Assembly (NCBI GenBank): GCA_026002835.1
Contig: BPGC01000014.1
Span: 1 to 42,647 of the forward strand
Source of the DNA: Candidatus Nitrosocaldaceae archaeon
GTDB taxonomy: Archaea; Thermoproteota; Nitrososphaeria; Nitrososphaerales; Nitrosocaldaceae
Direction of reading: 5' to 3'
Length of the DNA: 42,647 nt
The notes below the pieces were generated by a model. That model was not told where the DNA came from and searched no databases. It saw only the letters and a list, made by a program, of their open reading frames with translations. The translations under genes were made by a program, and so were the position numbers. Shown here piece by piece: positions 10,203 through 19,007 of this stretch. How positions within the stretch are numbered: the first letter of the stretch is position 1; each line of letters begins with the position of its first letter.

Positions 10203-10916
10203 TTGCTTCCAGCAGCAGCAGGTTATGATAGAGCGATAACAGTATTCTCGCCTGATGGAAGGCTGTATCAGGTAGAGTATGCTATAGAAACTGTTAGGAG
10301 AGGAACATTAGCAGTTGGAATAAAGAGTAAAGATGGAGTAGTTTTAGCAGTAGAAGAGAGAGCAAGAAAGTTACAAGTTGAGAATTTAACACAAAAGATA
10401 TTTCAGATAGATGAGCATATTGGAGTTGCAGCAGCAGGATATATACCCGATGCTAGGATGCTTGTAGATCAAGCAAGAATTATGGCTCAGAGTAATAGAT
10501 TGATATATGATGAGCCTATCGATGTAGAAGGAATCGCTAAAGGCGTTGCAGATATGGCTCAGCAATTTACTCAATATGCAGGTGTAAGACCATTTGGTGT
10601 ATCATTAATAGTTGGCGGTGTTGATAACAGTCCAAAGATATTCTTAACAGATCCTAGTGGAACATATCTAGGATATAATGCAGTAGCTATAGGTTCTGGA
10701 CATGATCAGGTTACAGAATTCCTAGAAAAAGAGTATAAGGATGATATATCTATGGACGATGCATGTATATTGGCAATAAAATCGATCTATCTAGTTAGTG
10801 AAGAAAAGGTAGAGACCAAGCATATAAAGATGGCTGCTATAGATCTTGCTACTAAACGTATGAGAATGCTTAGTGAAGAAGAGATTGCAAAATATGCCGA
10901 AAAGGCTAAGAGCTAA
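10203..10916 (+). CDS. psmA: Proteasome alpha subunit
   Basis: Structural outer-ring subunit of the 20S proteasome. The N-terminal alpha signature is intact: GYDRAITVFSPDGRLYQVEY, followed by AIETVRRGTLAVGI and VEERARKL. The GSGHDQVTEFL segment is typical of the C-terminal half. At 237 aa it is full length. The start is TTG 10203, since the nearby ATG at 10196 is out of frame and runs into a stop. Its 3' end overlaps the convergent glyA by 11 bases. Confidence 0.95.
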   Translation: MLPAAAGYDRAITVFSPDGRLYQVEYAIETVRRGTLAVGIKSKDGVVLAVEERARKLQVENLTQKIFQIDEHIGVAAAGYIPDARMLVDQARIMAQSNRLIYDEPIDVEGIAKGVADMAQQFTQYAGVRPFGVSLIVGGVDNSPKIFLTDPSGTYLGYNAVAIGSGHDQVTEFLEKEYKDDISMDDACILAIKSIYLVSEEKVETKHIKMAAIDLATKRMRMLSEEEIAKYAEKAKS

Positions 10917-12057
10917 CAGTAAATGTAAAATGTATAGCATTGAATGTAGATGCTAATCCCTCGATTTCTTTTCTGACAGTTGATATATCAGCATCATCAT
11001 AAACCTTATAGATTAACTCTGCTATATGCTTCATCTCATTCTCTTTCATGCCTCTTCTAGTAACCTCTGACGTTCCTAACCTTAACCCGTTATCGATTAT
11101 TATATTAGCTTCTTCTAATTTGTATATAAACTCTTTTGCATTATCGAATTGCTTTAATAATATTTGATGAGTTTCTGTATAATCTAATTCTCTACCTAAT
11201 ACTTCAATGCCTTTCTCATCTAATGATCTTGCTAATGTCTTTGAATTTTTTACTATCTGTTCAGCATATGCTTTCCCAAATTCGGACATCTCTTCCATGG
11301 CAAGTATGAGAGCTGCTATCCTGTTATAATGCGGATTGTCTACAGTTCTTAGAGTAATAAAATCACTGAGATCTTCATATCTATTCATAAGAATTATTCC
11401 ACCTTGTGGACCAGGAAAACTTTTATGAGTGCTTCCTAGCATTATATCTATATCATCAGGAACTTTTATAGCATTTCCAGCAATCAATCCTAAGATATGT
11501 GATACATCATAAACAAATGGTATACCATTATCTTTACATAATTTAGATAACTTCTCTATTCTTGGTGGAAAGGTTACTAAAGAAGGTGCTATAATAACTG
11601 CTTTATATTTATTAACATCTATACCATCAAGATCTAACTCTCCATTATTACATTTTATATAATCTACGTTCAAACCTAGTCTGTTTGGAAGATAACCTTT
11701 AGTATACCCAGGATACCCTCCAGATTCTATATCTAATGTTAGAATAGAATCACCATAATTCGTTAAGAACATCAACGTTGATAAACCAGCTATATGTCCA
11801 GAGATCGGCTTTAGATCTGAATATTTTACATGAAACAATTTACATGCTAGAGCCTCTCCATAATTTAGCAACTCTTCAATATATTTAGTACCTCGATAAA
11901 AATTATCATCTATGTAATGTCTTAATGAATATCTATGACCTAAATCACTTGTTAGCAAAGTTCTAACCTCATCACTCATAACATTCTCAGATGCTATGAG
12001 GTTCAAACATCTGTTTCTCCATTCTTCATGCTTTTTTACAATATCTTTTACACTCAT
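10906..12057 (-). CDS. glyA: Serine hydroxymethyltransferase
   Basis: PLP enzyme interconverting serine and glycine with a C1 carrier, feeding one-carbon units to purine synthesis. The PLP lysine is Lys212 in GSTHKSFPGPQGG; other family segments are NLIASENVMS (19-28), GHRYSLRHYIDDNFYRG (40-56), YDVSHILGLIAG (183-194) and the C-terminal GLRLGTSEVTRRGM. At 383 aa it is shorter than most SHMTs (about 420-430), mainly through compact loops, with all key regions kept. It is divergent from the SPOUT gene across only 34 bases. Confidence 0.93.
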   Translation of the reverse strand: MSVKDIVKKHEEWRNRCLNLIASENVMSDEVRTLLTSDLGHRYSLRHYIDDNFYRGTKYIEELLNYGEALACKLFHVKYSDLKPISGHIAGLSTLMFLTNYGDSILTLDIESGGYPGYTKGYLPNRLGLNVDYIKCNNGELDLDGIDVNKYKAVIIAPSLVTFPPRIEKLSKLCKDNGIPFVYDVSHILGLIAGNAIKVPDDIDIMLGSTHKSFPGPQGGIILMNRYEDLSDFITLRTVDNPHYNRIAALILAMEEMSEFGKAYAEQIVKNSKTLARSLDEKGIEVLGRELDYTETHQILLKQFDNAKEFIYKLEEANIIIDNGLRLGTSEVTRRGMKENEMKHIAELIYKVYDDADISTVRKEIEGLASTFNAIHFTFTVSS

Positions 12058-12091
12058 AAAGACTAAATAGATACATTCATTTTAAAACATT
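12058..12091. promoter_or_regulatory. Compact divergent promoter, glyA / SPOUT gene
   Basis: Only 34 bases separate two divergent ATGs. On the plus strand ctaaata (about 12063-12069) lies about 25 bases before the SPOUT ATG, and on the minus strand ttttaaaat (about 12077-12085) lies about 25 bases before the glyA ATG. Both fit TATA boxes of leaderless archaeal transcripts, so the two promoters share the same sequence. Confidence 0.45.
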
Positions 12092-12919
12092 ATGCAAGAG
12101 TTTTGGATAGCAATTCCAGATTCGGCTCTAGCTGATTCAGATACTATAGAAGAGAAGAGTAGAAAAGCTGCCTTTATAGCAAGATCGATATCTATATTCA
12201 GAGTTACTAGAGTTATAATATATCATGAAGATGGTTCAGATGGAAAATTATTAAAATTGATACTAGAATTTATGAATACTCCTCCTTATTTAAGGAAGAA
12301 ATTATATAGAAGAATGCCAGAATTGAAGGCATCTGGACTATTTGAACCATTAAAGACTCCTCACCATAAGCCCTATAAAAGGTTGGAAGATATTAAGGTT
12401 GGAGAGATAAGACAGGGTATAGTAGTTAAGAGGAAAGGTATGCTATATGCAGATCTAGGCTTAGATAGCTTAATACCATTAGAGTCTAATGTTAAAGAGA
12501 GAACTATAATAAATGCTATCATAACTTCAGAATATCCAAATTTACGATGCAGAGTAGCAAAAGATGAAGAGATCAAAGAGTATTGGGGCTATGATGTAAT
12601 CTTCTATAGTAAATTAAGCAATATTCTAGAGAAATTTAGTGATTTAATAATCTTAACAAGTAGAAAAGGTAAATTGGCATATAAATATGAAGATCTTATA
12701 AGAGATGAATCTAAGAAGAGTAAAAGGATTATAATGATATTTGGCTCTACTAAGAAAGGAATACATGAGATACTGAGAAAAGAAGGTTATAGAAAACATT
12801 TGAAGCATGTGTATAACTTCTTTCCAGAACAAGGTGTTGAGACTATAAGGTTAGAGGAAGCCATATTAGGTTCATTAGCAATACTTAATCATATAATTCA
12901 TAAAAACTTTAACAGTTAG
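12092..12919 (+). CDS. SPOUT-family RNA methyltransferase (DUF171 type)
   Basis: The 275-aa product begins with FWIAIPDSALADSDTIEEKSRKAAFIARSISIFRV, split by family as an N-terminal SPOUT half with an alpha-beta knot, and contains an inserted OB-like segment (KVGEIRQGIVVKRKGMLYADLGLD, about 106-130). The knot end MIFGSTKKGIHEILRKEG and the C-terminal LEEAILGSLAILNHI are typical. The family is an archaeal/eukaryotic putative RNA uridine methyltransferase often encoded just before ribosomal protein L3. Here it precedes L3 by two extra genes. The exact RNA target is not known from sequence. Confidence 0.82.
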   Translation: MQEFWIAIPDSALADSDTIEEKSRKAAFIARSISIFRVTRVIIYHEDGSDGKLLKLILEFMNTPPYLRKKLYRRMPELKASGLFEPLKTPHHKPYKRLEDIKVGEIRQGIVVKRKGMLYADLGLDSLIPLESNVKERTIINAIITSEYPNLRCRVAKDEEIKEYWGYDVIFYSKLSNILEKFSDLIILTSRKGKLAYKYEDLIRDESKKSKRIIMIFGSTKKGIHEILRKEGYRKHLKHVYNFFPEQGVETIRLEEAILGSLAILNHIIHKNFNS

Positions 12920-12958
12920 AAGCAAAGGTTTTAAACTCATAATAATGCTAATAACATT

Positions 12959-13666
12959 ATGGCTAATAGGAGATTCGCTTTGATAGCTATGATTGTTGGT
13001 GCTATAGGTGTAATAATTGGTGGTTATTCAATTGCAGTTGTTAGTAATACAATGCTTACAAATGAAGCGAATATTATAGAAGAGACTAATATAGATACTA
13101 ATCAATTGATAATACAAGGGATAGATGTATCTAAAGGCTCACCATTATTAGGAGATAAAGATGCTCCAATAACTATAATAGAGTTTGGAGATTATCAATG
13201 TCCTAGATGTGATCAATGGTATCTTAATCAAAGACCGATCTTAGAGGATAAGTTCATAGATACAAACAATGTAAATCTATACTTCTTAGACTTTCCATTC
13301 TTAGGCTCTGATTCATTTATCGCTGCTGAAGCTACTTATTGTGCTGAAGAACAAGGAAAGTATTGGGAGTATCATGGAATATTATATGAAAATCAAAAGG
13401 GTATAAATTCTGGTTGGGCTAATAAAGATAATCTAATCAAGTTTGCGGAAGAGCTAGGTTTGGATATAGAATCGTTTAAGGATTGTTTAGATACTGGTAG
13501 ATATAAAGATAGAGTAGAGTATAATAAATCGATCGGTTTAGATAACGGAGTTCAAAGAACTCCAACCTTCTTCATAATAGATAACATAGATAATAGTGTA
13601 GTAAAGATTGTAGGAGCACAGCCAGTTGAAGTATTTGAGAAAACAATAAATGCTATGCTAAAGTGA
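12959..13666 (+). CDS. Membrane-anchored DsbA-like thiol oxidoreductase
   Basis: An N-terminal hydrophobic segment (about 7-30) anchors the protein or acts as a signal. The rest is a DsbA/thioredoxin domain facing outside, with active site CPRC (Cys81, Cys84) in FGDYQCPRCDQW and the cis-proline loop QRTPTFFI. Such proteins form or isomerise disulfides in exported proteins; Nitrososphaerota carry many. A TATA-like ttttaaactc sits about 30 bases before the ATG. The next gene starts four bases after its stop, and that gene is a membrane protein with a Cys pair, which could be its redox partner (inference). Confidence 0.88.
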   Translation: MANRRFALIAMIVGAIGVIIGGYSIAVVSNTMLTNEANIIEETNIDTNQLIIQGIDVSKGSPLLGDKDAPITIIEFGDYQCPRCDQWYLNQRPILEDKFIDTNNVNLYFLDFPFLGSDSFIAAEATYCAEEQGKYWEYHGILYENQKGINSGWANKDNLIKFAEELGLDIESFKDCLDTGRYKDRVEYNKSIGLDNGVQRTPTFFIIDNIDNSVVKIVGAQPVEVFEKTINAMLK

Positions 13667-13670
13667 GAAT

Positions 13671-14135
13671 ATGAATACACAAACCTATGCATTGAAACTT
13701 GTTTTTTCTAATAAGATGTATTTGGCTATAAGCATTCCTATAGCAATATCCATGTTTATACTATTATCATATATATCAGAATTTATATTCTTTGAACCTT
13801 ATCTTACAATATACATCCCTACTGCATATATACCAAGTTTTATAACAATTGTAATAGTATCTATACTCTCTTCAATAGTGATAACAATGAATATATTCAA
13901 ATTAAAAGCATTTAGAGGAGTAACTGGTATAACTGGATCAGTAATAGGAGTAGGAGCTGGAGCATGTGGCTGTGGTCCAGTAGGTTTCAGTTTGATATCA
14001 TTGCTAGGAACTGCAGGGGGAACAGCTACAGCATTTCTAACCAATTATGAACTGCCATTAAGATTAGTTTCTATAGCAATACTATTATATGCTTATTATA
14101 CAACCGCAAAATCGTTCAAGAGCTGTTCGGTTTAA
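13671..14135 (+). CDS. Four-helix membrane protein with a CxC motif
   Basis: The 154-aa product has about four hydrophobic segments (roughly 17-36, 53-73, 88-115 and 128-146). Between the second and third lies GAGACGCGPVGFS, a Cys-Gly-Cys pair in a glycine-rich stretch, and the C-terminus ends CSV. I do not recognise a named family. The gene follows the DsbA-like gene after four bases, so the two are one unit. A role in passing electrons to or from the thioredoxin domain is plausible but only inferred. Confidence 0.7.
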   Translation: MNTQTYALKLVFSNKMYLAISIPIAISMFILLSYISEFIFFEPYLTIYIPTAYIPSFITIVIVSILSSIVITMNIFKLKAFRGVTGITGSVIGVGAGACGCGPVGFSLISLLGTAGGTATAFLTNYELPLRLVSIAILLYAYYTTAKSFKSCSV

Positions 14136-14137
14136 GA

Positions 14138-14184
14138 TTTATAATAGGGCTAGACTAGAAAGCGATAGTGTAGAGTGATACAAT
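14138..14184 (+). promoter_or_regulatory. Promoter and RBS of the L3 ribosomal operon
   Basis: A TATA-like tttataata (14138-14146) follows directly after the stop of the membrane gene. A gagtgat stretch (about 14172-14178) just before ATG 14185 resembles the archaeal GGTGAT ribosome-binding site. This is the only promoter-like site seen before the whole ribosomal run. Confidence 0.5.
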
Positions 14185-15177
14185 ATGGGTCATAGAAAAC
14201 ATAGCGCACCAAAGAGAGGAAGTATGGCTTATTCACCAAGAAAGAGGGCTGGTAGGTTTGAACCAGAGATTAAAACTTGGCCAGTAATAGATAGCGATAA
14301 GCCTACTCTATTGGGTTTTGCTGGTTATAAAGTTGGTATGATCCATGTTATTACAGTAGATGATAGAGAAGGTACTCCTAATTTTGGAAAACCTTTGATG
14401 AATTCTGCTACAATCATAGCAACTCCTCCTATCAAGATCATTGGGTTTAGAGGTTATGAAAAGAGTGTATATGGCTTGAATACATTATTTGATGTTTATA
14501 GTAATTCTATGCCAAAAGAGATCAATAGAAAGATTAGAATGAAAATTCCAGATCAAGATAAAACTATATCTGATGCAGAGTCAAAATTTGATAAATTATA
14601 TTCATTGAATGCTATAGTTTGTACCATACCTAGAGAAGCGGGTTTGGAACAGAAGAAGCCATTTATATTTGAGATTGGTATTGGAGGAGGAGATCTAAAG
14701 GCTAGATTTGAATATCTCAAATCATTACTAGGTAATGAGGTTAGAGTCAATGATATCTTTAAACCTGGTATGTTTATAGATACTAGCGGTATTACAAAAG
14801 GTAAAGGTTTTGAAGGTCCAGTAACTAGATGGGGTGTAAAAAGGAAACAGCATAAATCTAGGAAGAGTGTTAGGGCTGTAGGAACATTAGGTCCATGGAA
14901 TCCTAGATCAGTTATGTATACAGTTCCAAGAGCTGGTCAGAGAGGATTCCATCAGAGAACTGAATATAACAAGAGAATTCTAAGCATAAGTAATCCTCAA
15001 GAGAATAACATAACTCCATCTGGAGGTTTTATGCATTATGGAGTGTTGAAGAGTGATTATATCATAGTCAGAGGTTCAGTTCCAGGAACAATTAAAAGGT
15101 TGATAAAGATGAGATATGCTATAAGATCAAAAGCAAAGACTATTGCACCTAATATAATGGAGATGGTTGTTAGATGA
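14185..15177 (+). CDS. rpl3: 50S ribosomal protein L3 (uL3)
   Basis: Early-assembly large-subunit protein near the peptidyl transferase centre. The archaeal N-terminus GHRKHSAPKRGSMAYSPRKR and the diagnostic KGKGFEGPVTRWGVKRKQHKS are present, as is HYGVLKSDYIIVRGSVPG towards the end. At 330 aa it has normal archaeal length. It is the first gene of the ribosomal run and overlaps L4 by four bases. Confidence 0.97.
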   Translation: MGHRKHSAPKRGSMAYSPRKRAGRFEPEIKTWPVIDSDKPTLLGFAGYKVGMIHVITVDDREGTPNFGKPLMNSATIIATPPIKIIGFRGYEKSVYGLNTLFDVYSNSMPKEINRKIRMKIPDQDKTISDAESKFDKLYSLNAIVCTIPREAGLEQKKPFIFEIGIGGGDLKARFEYLKSLLGNEVRVNDIFKPGMFIDTSGITKGKGFEGPVTRWGVKRKQHKSRKSVRAVGTLGPWNPRSVMYTVPRAGQRGFHQRTEYNKRILSISNPQENNITPSGGFMHYGVLKSDYIIVRGSVPGTIKRLIKMRYAIRSKAKTIAPNIMEMVVR

Positions 15178-15980
15178 AAGCAAGTATATACTCATTAAAT
15201 GGTAGTAAAGAGGGAGATATAGAACTTCCTAATGTATTTAATACACCATATAGACCAGATGTTATTCATAAAGCATTCATACATCTACAAACTTTACAGT
15301 TCCAACCTAAAGGCACAGATCCTTTAGCTGGAGAGCGAACTAGCGCTGAATCTAGGAATACTGGTTTAGGAATTGCAAGGTTGGCTAGGGTAAAAGGCTC
15401 AGGTTTCCCAAGAGCTGGCCACGCAGCTGGTGTAAGTGGAGTAGTTAAAGGGCGAGCGACTCATCCTCCCACATCTGAAAAGGTTATAATCAAAAGATTG
15501 AACAAGAAAGAGAAAGCATTAGCATTAGCTAGTGCTATAGCTGCTACTGCTATAAAAGATATTGTAACTAATAGAGGTCATATAGTTGATACAGATCTAC
15601 CATTGATAGTATCTGATGATATAGAAAATATTAGTAAAGCAAAGGAGTTGCTTTCTGTATTTAAAGCATTAAAACTCGATCCAGATATAGAAAGAGTTAG
15701 AAGAAGAATTAAGAGAAGAACAGGAACTCCTAGAATGCGAGGAAGGGCTAAGAGAGTTGGTAAAAGCGTGCTTATTGTTGTTAAGAATGATGAAAAGATA
15801 AAGAAAGCAGCAGGATCTATTCCAGGAGTTGATGTTACTACCGTTGATAAGTTAAGCGTCTTGCAATTAGCTCCAGGTTCCGTTGCTGGAAGGTTAGTCT
15901 TATGGAGCAAGGGTGCTATAGAAAGTTTGGATGAGAGAGTTAAAGTTCCATTATTAGAGATTATGAAGGTGGTTAGATGA
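15174..15980 (+). CDS. rpl4: 50S ribosomal protein L4 (uL4)
   Basis: Lines the nascent-peptide exit tunnel. The tunnel-loop region shows ARVKGSGFPRAGHAAGVSG and the preceding ERTSAESRNTG; the archaeal C-terminal half has RRRIKRRTGTPRMRGRAK and LAPGSVAGRLVLW. The length of 268 aa is normal. ATGA overlaps join it to L3 and L23. Confidence 0.97.
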   Translation: MKASIYSLNGSKEGDIELPNVFNTPYRPDVIHKAFIHLQTLQFQPKGTDPLAGERTSAESRNTGLGIARLARVKGSGFPRAGHAAGVSGVVKGRATHPPTSEKVIIKRLNKKEKALALASAIAATAIKDIVTNRGHIVDTDLPLIVSDDIENISKAKELLSVFKALKLDPDIERVRRRIKRRTGTPRMRGRAKRVGKSVLIVVKNDEKIKKAAGSIPGVDVTTVDKLSVLQLAPGSVAGRLVLWSKGAIESLDERVKVPLLEIMKVVR

Positions 15981-16243
15981 ATATAGATAAGGCTAGAAAA
16001 TTGATAATAAACCCATATGTAACAGAGAAGACATATATGATGATAGATAGAGAGAATAAGATAGCATTCATAGTAGCAGAAGATGCCACTAAACCAGCTA
16101 TAAAAGAAGCCATTAAAGTATTATATGATGTAGATGTTCAAGATGTAAATATTGCTAGAACAATTTATGGCAAAAAAGCATTTGTAAAGTTTGCTAATCT
16201 AGGAGCAGCTAGAGATCTAGCAACTAAACTAGGGTTGGTATAA
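15977..16243 (+). CDS. rpl23: 50S ribosomal protein L23 (uL23)
   Basis: Sits at the tunnel exit and docks SRP and other nascent-chain factors. The 88-aa archaeal short form shows INPYVTEKTYMMIDRENK, then KEAIKVLYDVDV and the C-terminal YGKKAFVKFANLG. It overlaps L4 by four bases. In most archaea L2 follows directly; here only 45 bases lie between L23 and S19. Confidence 0.96.
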   Translation: MNIDKARKLIINPYVTEKTYMMIDRENKIAFIVAEDATKPAIKEAIKVLYDVDVQDVNIARTIYGKKAFVKFANLGAARDLATKLGLV

Positions 16244-16288
16244 AATGGATGAGTTAGATTTAATAAATGTCAATGAGGTGTTTCTATT
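16244..16288 (+). other. L23-S19 spacer where L2 is missing
   Basis: The 45-base gap holds no L2 gene. It contains an ATG at 16245 opening a 16-codon frame ([12 protein letters not shown]...) that ends at TAA 16293-16295, overlapping the S19 start. This could be a short upstream ORF or chance. A cattgaggtg-like stretch gives S19 a ribosome-binding site (gaggtg, about 16274-16279). Confidence 0.4.
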
Positions 16289-16675
16289 ATGGTAAGGGAG
16301 TTCAAATATAGAGGTAAAAGCATGGATGAGTTAGTAACATTATCTGCAGATGAATTGAGAAATATCTTAAACTCAAGACAGAGGAGATCTCTACTTAGAG
16401 GTCTAAGCGAAGAGAAGAGAAAATTGTTAGCAGAGATCAAATCTGCAACCTCAGATAAAGTTATAAGAACTCACCTTAGAGATATGATCATATTGCCAAT
16501 TATGGTAGGTAAAACAGTTCATGTTCATAATGGTAAAGAGTTTGTACCAGTTGAGATCAAGCCTGAGATGATCGGACATTATTTAGGTGAATATGCAATA
16601 ACAAACAAGCGTGTAGTTCATGGTTCACCAGGCGTTGGTGCATCAAGATCAAGCTTGTATGTTCCATTAAAGTAA
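16289..16675 (+). CDS. rps19: 30S ribosomal protein S19 (uS19)
   Basis: Small-subunit head protein contacting S13. The archaeal signature is clear: [13 protein letters not shown] at the N-terminus, [18 protein letters not shown] in the middle, and the C-terminal [19 protein letters not shown]. It has 128 aa. L22 follows after a 12-base gap. Confidence 0.97.
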   Translation: MVREFKYRGKSMDELVTLSADELRNILNSRQRRSLLRGLSEEKRKLLAEIKSATSDKVIRTHLRDMIILPIMVGKTVHVHNGKEFVPVEIKPEMIGHYLGEYAITNKRVVHGSPGVGASRSSLYVPLK

Positions 16676-16687
16676 TAGGTGAGAGAT

Positions 16688-17149
16688 ATGCCACACTTTT
16701 CTTATTCTTTCCAAAATTATAACAAAACTAAACATGTTAGAGCTAGTTTAAGAGATGCTGATATAAGCCATAAGGATGCTAGAGAAGTTTGTAAAGCGAT
16801 AAAAGGTATGAATATACTAAGGGCTAGAGAGTATCTAGAGAATGTAGTAGCATTGAAACAACCAGTTCCATTTAGGAGGTATAAGCTACAAGTAGGACAT
16901 AAATCGCAATTACAAGGTTTTCCTTCTGGAAGATATCCAGTAAAGACAGCAAGAGAATTACTGAAATTACTTGATAACCTTGAGGCAAATGCTGAGTATA
17001 AAGGTATGGATATAGATAGATTAAAGATAATTCATGCAGCTGCTTACCCAGGAGTAAAGATAAGAAACTTTATAGAGCGAGCATTCGGAAGAGCTACACC
17101 ATATTATAATATATTGACACATGTAGAGCTAGTTGCTATGGAGGTTTAA
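16688..17149 (+). CDS. rpl22: 50S ribosomal protein L22 (uL22)
   Basis: Contacts all 23S domains and lines the exit tunnel. The archaeal L22 N-terminus YSFQNYNKTKHVRASLRD, the AREVCKAIKGM helix and the tunnel-loop/C-terminal region IHAAAYPGVKIRNFIERAFGR are present. I choose ATG 16688 over the upstream in-frame GTG 16679 because ggtgag (16678-16683) then sits at ribosome-binding distance, giving 153 aa. Confidence 0.95.
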   Translation: MPHFSYSFQNYNKTKHVRASLRDADISHKDAREVCKAIKGMNILRAREYLENVVALKQPVPFRRYKLQVGHKSQLQGFPSGRYPVKTARELLKLLDNLEANAEYKGMDIDRLKIIHAAAYPGVKIRNFIERAFGRATPYYNILTHVELVAMEV

Positions 17150-17152
17150 GAT

Positions 17153-17779
17153 ATGTCTAGTGAAACAACATCAACAATAAAAAATGTTATGAAAACATTT
17201 TATAATAATATGGAATTGGATGAGTTTCTAGCAAATGAGTTAGCAGATGCTGGATATGGAGGAGTAGATGTACAAAAGACACCATTAGGAACAAGAGTAG
17301 TAGTATATGTAACTAGACCTGGCTTAGTTATAGGAAGAAGAGGTTTAGGTATTAAAGATCTTACTGATAAATTAGCAAAGTTTGGTTTACAAAATCCTCA
17401 AATATCTGTATCAGAGATAGAGGTTCCAGAGCTCAATCCAAGAGTAATAGCCAATAGAGTAGCACAACTTATTACTAGAGGCACTGCATTCAGAAGAGCA
17501 GCTTTATGGGCTCTAAATGCTATAATGGATGCTGGTGCTATGGGAGCTGAGGTTACTATATCTGGCAAGTTGAGAAGTGAGAGGGCTCATTTCGAGAAGT
17601 ATACAATGGGTATACTTCCAAAGAGTGGAGAACCATCAAACGTTGCTGTAAAAGAGGCAGTAGCTCATGTATTATTAAGGTTAGGAATGTATGGTATAAA
17701 GATAAAGATAGCTTATAAAGATGCATTACCGCCAGAATTTGAATTAATTAATGGAAAGGAGGAAGAGAAGAATGGCTAG
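17153..17779 (+). CDS. rps3: 30S ribosomal protein S3 (uS3)
   Basis: mRNA-entry-site protein with a KH domain: PGLVIGRRGLGIKDLTD contains the GxxG-type loop (IGRRG). The C-terminal domain has MGAEVTISGKLRSERA and MGILPKSGEP. It has 208 aa. Its last eight bases overlap the L29 start, and its end encodes an acidic-lysine tail (KEEEKNG) whose DNA doubles as the purine-rich ribosome-binding site of L29. Confidence 0.97.
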   Translation: MSSETTSTIKNVMKTFYNNMELDEFLANELADAGYGGVDVQKTPLGTRVVVYVTRPGLVIGRRGLGIKDLTDKLAKFGLQNPQISVSEIEVPELNPRVIANRVAQLITRGTAFRRAALWALNAIMDAGAMGAEVTISGKLRSERAHFEKYTMGILPKSGEPSNVAVKEAVAHVLLRLGMYGIKIKIAYKDALPPEFELINGKEEEKNG

Positions 17780-17978
17780 AGCTAAATTGAAAGATTTGAG
17801 AGAAAAGAGTGATGAGGATCTAGTTGAACAATTGTCAGAACTTAAATCAGAGTTAGCAAAACTTAGGATTGATGCAGCAAAAGGTACGTTAAGGAAAGAT
17901 GCTGGGAAGGTTAGATACTATAGAAGAGATATAGCTAGGATATTAACAATACTAAGAGAGAGAGGTAAGAAGCTATGA
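17772..17978 (+). CDS. rpl29: 50S ribosomal protein L29 (uL29)
   Basis: Small helical hairpin at the tunnel exit. ARAKLKDLREKSDEDLVEQL and the C-terminal RYYRRDIARILTILRERGK fit the family. ATG 17772 is preferred over the upstream ATG 17751, because aaaggaggaag just before 17772 is a strong ribosome-binding site and the product then starts as usual (MARAKLKDL, 68 aa). Confidence 0.95.
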   Translation: MARAKLKDLREKSDEDLVEQLSELKSELAKLRIDAAKGTLRKDAGKVRYYRRDIARILTILRERGKKL

Positions 17979-18241
17979 ATATAACTTGTAGTAACATTCA
18001 TGCACATGAGTTGATCGGATTAGATACTAAGATAATAGATAGTAACAATCCTACTCTTATAAATAAGGAAGGTAAGATAATGTACGAGAGCAAGAATATG
18101 TTATTCATAAAAATTAATAATAGTATAAAGAAGATCCCAAAGAGCGTAGTAAAGTTGGAGTTTGTTATAGATGATAATAAATGTATAATAAATGGAAAGG
18201 ATATAATAGGCAAACCAGAAGATAGAATTAGGAGGTTATGA
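17975..18241 (+). CDS. rnp1: RNase P protein component 1 (p29/Pop4)
   Basis: Protein subunit of archaeal RNase P that supports 5' processing of tRNA. The Sm-like fold shows ELIGLDTKIIDSNNPTL, then NKEGKIMYESKNMLFIK and the closing GKDIIGKPEDRIRRL; the final PEDRI is highly characteristic. It has 88 aa. Its place between L29 and S17 is the conserved archaeal location. It overlaps both neighbours by four bases. Confidence 0.94.
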   Translation: MNITCSNIHAHELIGLDTKIIDSNNPTLINKEGKIMYESKNMLFIKINNSIKKIPKSVVKLEFVIDDNKCIINGKDIIGKPEDRIRRL

Positions 18242-18573
18242 ATATGAGTAGAAATATTGGTATAAATGTGAAAGCTCCAGAAGAAGAATGTAATGATGAA
18301 TTATGTCCATTTCATGGTTCGCTTCCCATAAGGGGAAGGTTATTTAATGGCATAGTAGTTAGTAACAAGGCTAAAAAGATGGTAGTAATAGAGCGAGAAT
18401 ATACATATCTTATCAAAAAGTATAAGAGGTATGAGAGAAGGAAGAGTAAGATTCATGCATATCTTCCAGAATGTATAGATGTTGAGATAGGTGATAAAGT
18501 TACTGCTGCCGAATGTAGACCTTTAAACAAGACAGCATCTTTTGTTGTCATTGAGGTGAAGAAGAATGAGTAA
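18238..18573 (+). CDS. rps17: 30S ribosomal protein S17 (uS17)
   Basis: OB-fold 16S-binding protein. Motifs: CNDELCPFHGSLPIRGRLFNG near the start split around a Cys pair (CPFHG), VVIEREYTYLIKKYKRYERR, and YLPECIDVEIGDKVTAAECRPL with the typical GD-V-x-x-x-E-C-RP-L ending. ATG 18238 overlaps rnp1; an in-frame ATG at 18244 is equally possible. Confidence 0.96.
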   Translation: MNMSRNIGINVKAPEEECNDELCPFHGSLPIRGRLFNGIVVSNKAKKMVVIEREYTYLIKKYKRYERRKSKIHAYLPECIDVEIGDKVTAAECRPLNKTASFVVIEVKKNE

Positions 18574-18997
18574 AAGTAGAGCAGTATCAGCAAAAGGAGT
18601 AGAAGAGTTCAAACCTTATGTAACTAGGGCTATTCCAGTTTATGCTAATCTAGTATGTGCAGATAATACTGGTGCTAAAATTGTTCAAGTAGTTCAAGTT
18701 AATAGGTATAAAGGAAGGCTATCTAGGTTACCTTCAGCTTCTGTTGGAGATCTTGTTACAGTAGTAGTTAAGAAAGGACCAGCAGAATTGAGAAAACAAG
18801 TATTTGGCGCAATAATAGTTAGACAAAAGTATCCTATAAGAAGAGTTAATGGAGTAAGGATAACATTCGAAGATAACGCTGCTGTATTAGTAACTCCAGA
18901 GGGTGATGTTAAAGGAACAGATATTAAAGGACCAGTTGCTGCTGAGGCTGCTGAGCGATGGCCAAGATTAGCTAATATAGCACCAATGATAGTATAA
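18566..18997 (+). CDS. rpl14: 50S ribosomal protein L14 (uL14)
   Basis: Intersubunit bridge protein. VCADNTGAKIVQVVQVNRYKG, split by the CADNTGAK motif, SVGDLVTVVVKKGPAELRKQ and the C-terminal GPVAAEAAERWPRLANIAPMIV are diagnostic of the archaeal form. It has 143 aa and overlaps S17 by eight bases. Confidence 0.97.
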   Translation: MSKSRAVSAKGVEEFKPYVTRAIPVYANLVCADNTGAKIVQVVQVNRYKGRLSRLPSASVGDLVTVVVKKGPAELRKQVFGAIIVRQKYPIRRVNGVRITFEDNAAVLVTPEGDVKGTDIKGPVAAEAAERWPRLANIAPMIV

Positions 18998-19007
18998 AGT
19001 GATAGAT

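Noticed and set aside
15578..15910. 110-aa minus-strand frame inside L4
   Set aside because: Shadow of a highly conserved ribosomal gene; no start context or family match. Similar shadows lie in L14, L24 and PurL.
16245..16295. 16-codon ORF before S19 as an L2 remnant
   Set aside because: [12 protein letters not shown] has no resemblance to L2; it is noted only as a possible short upstream frame.
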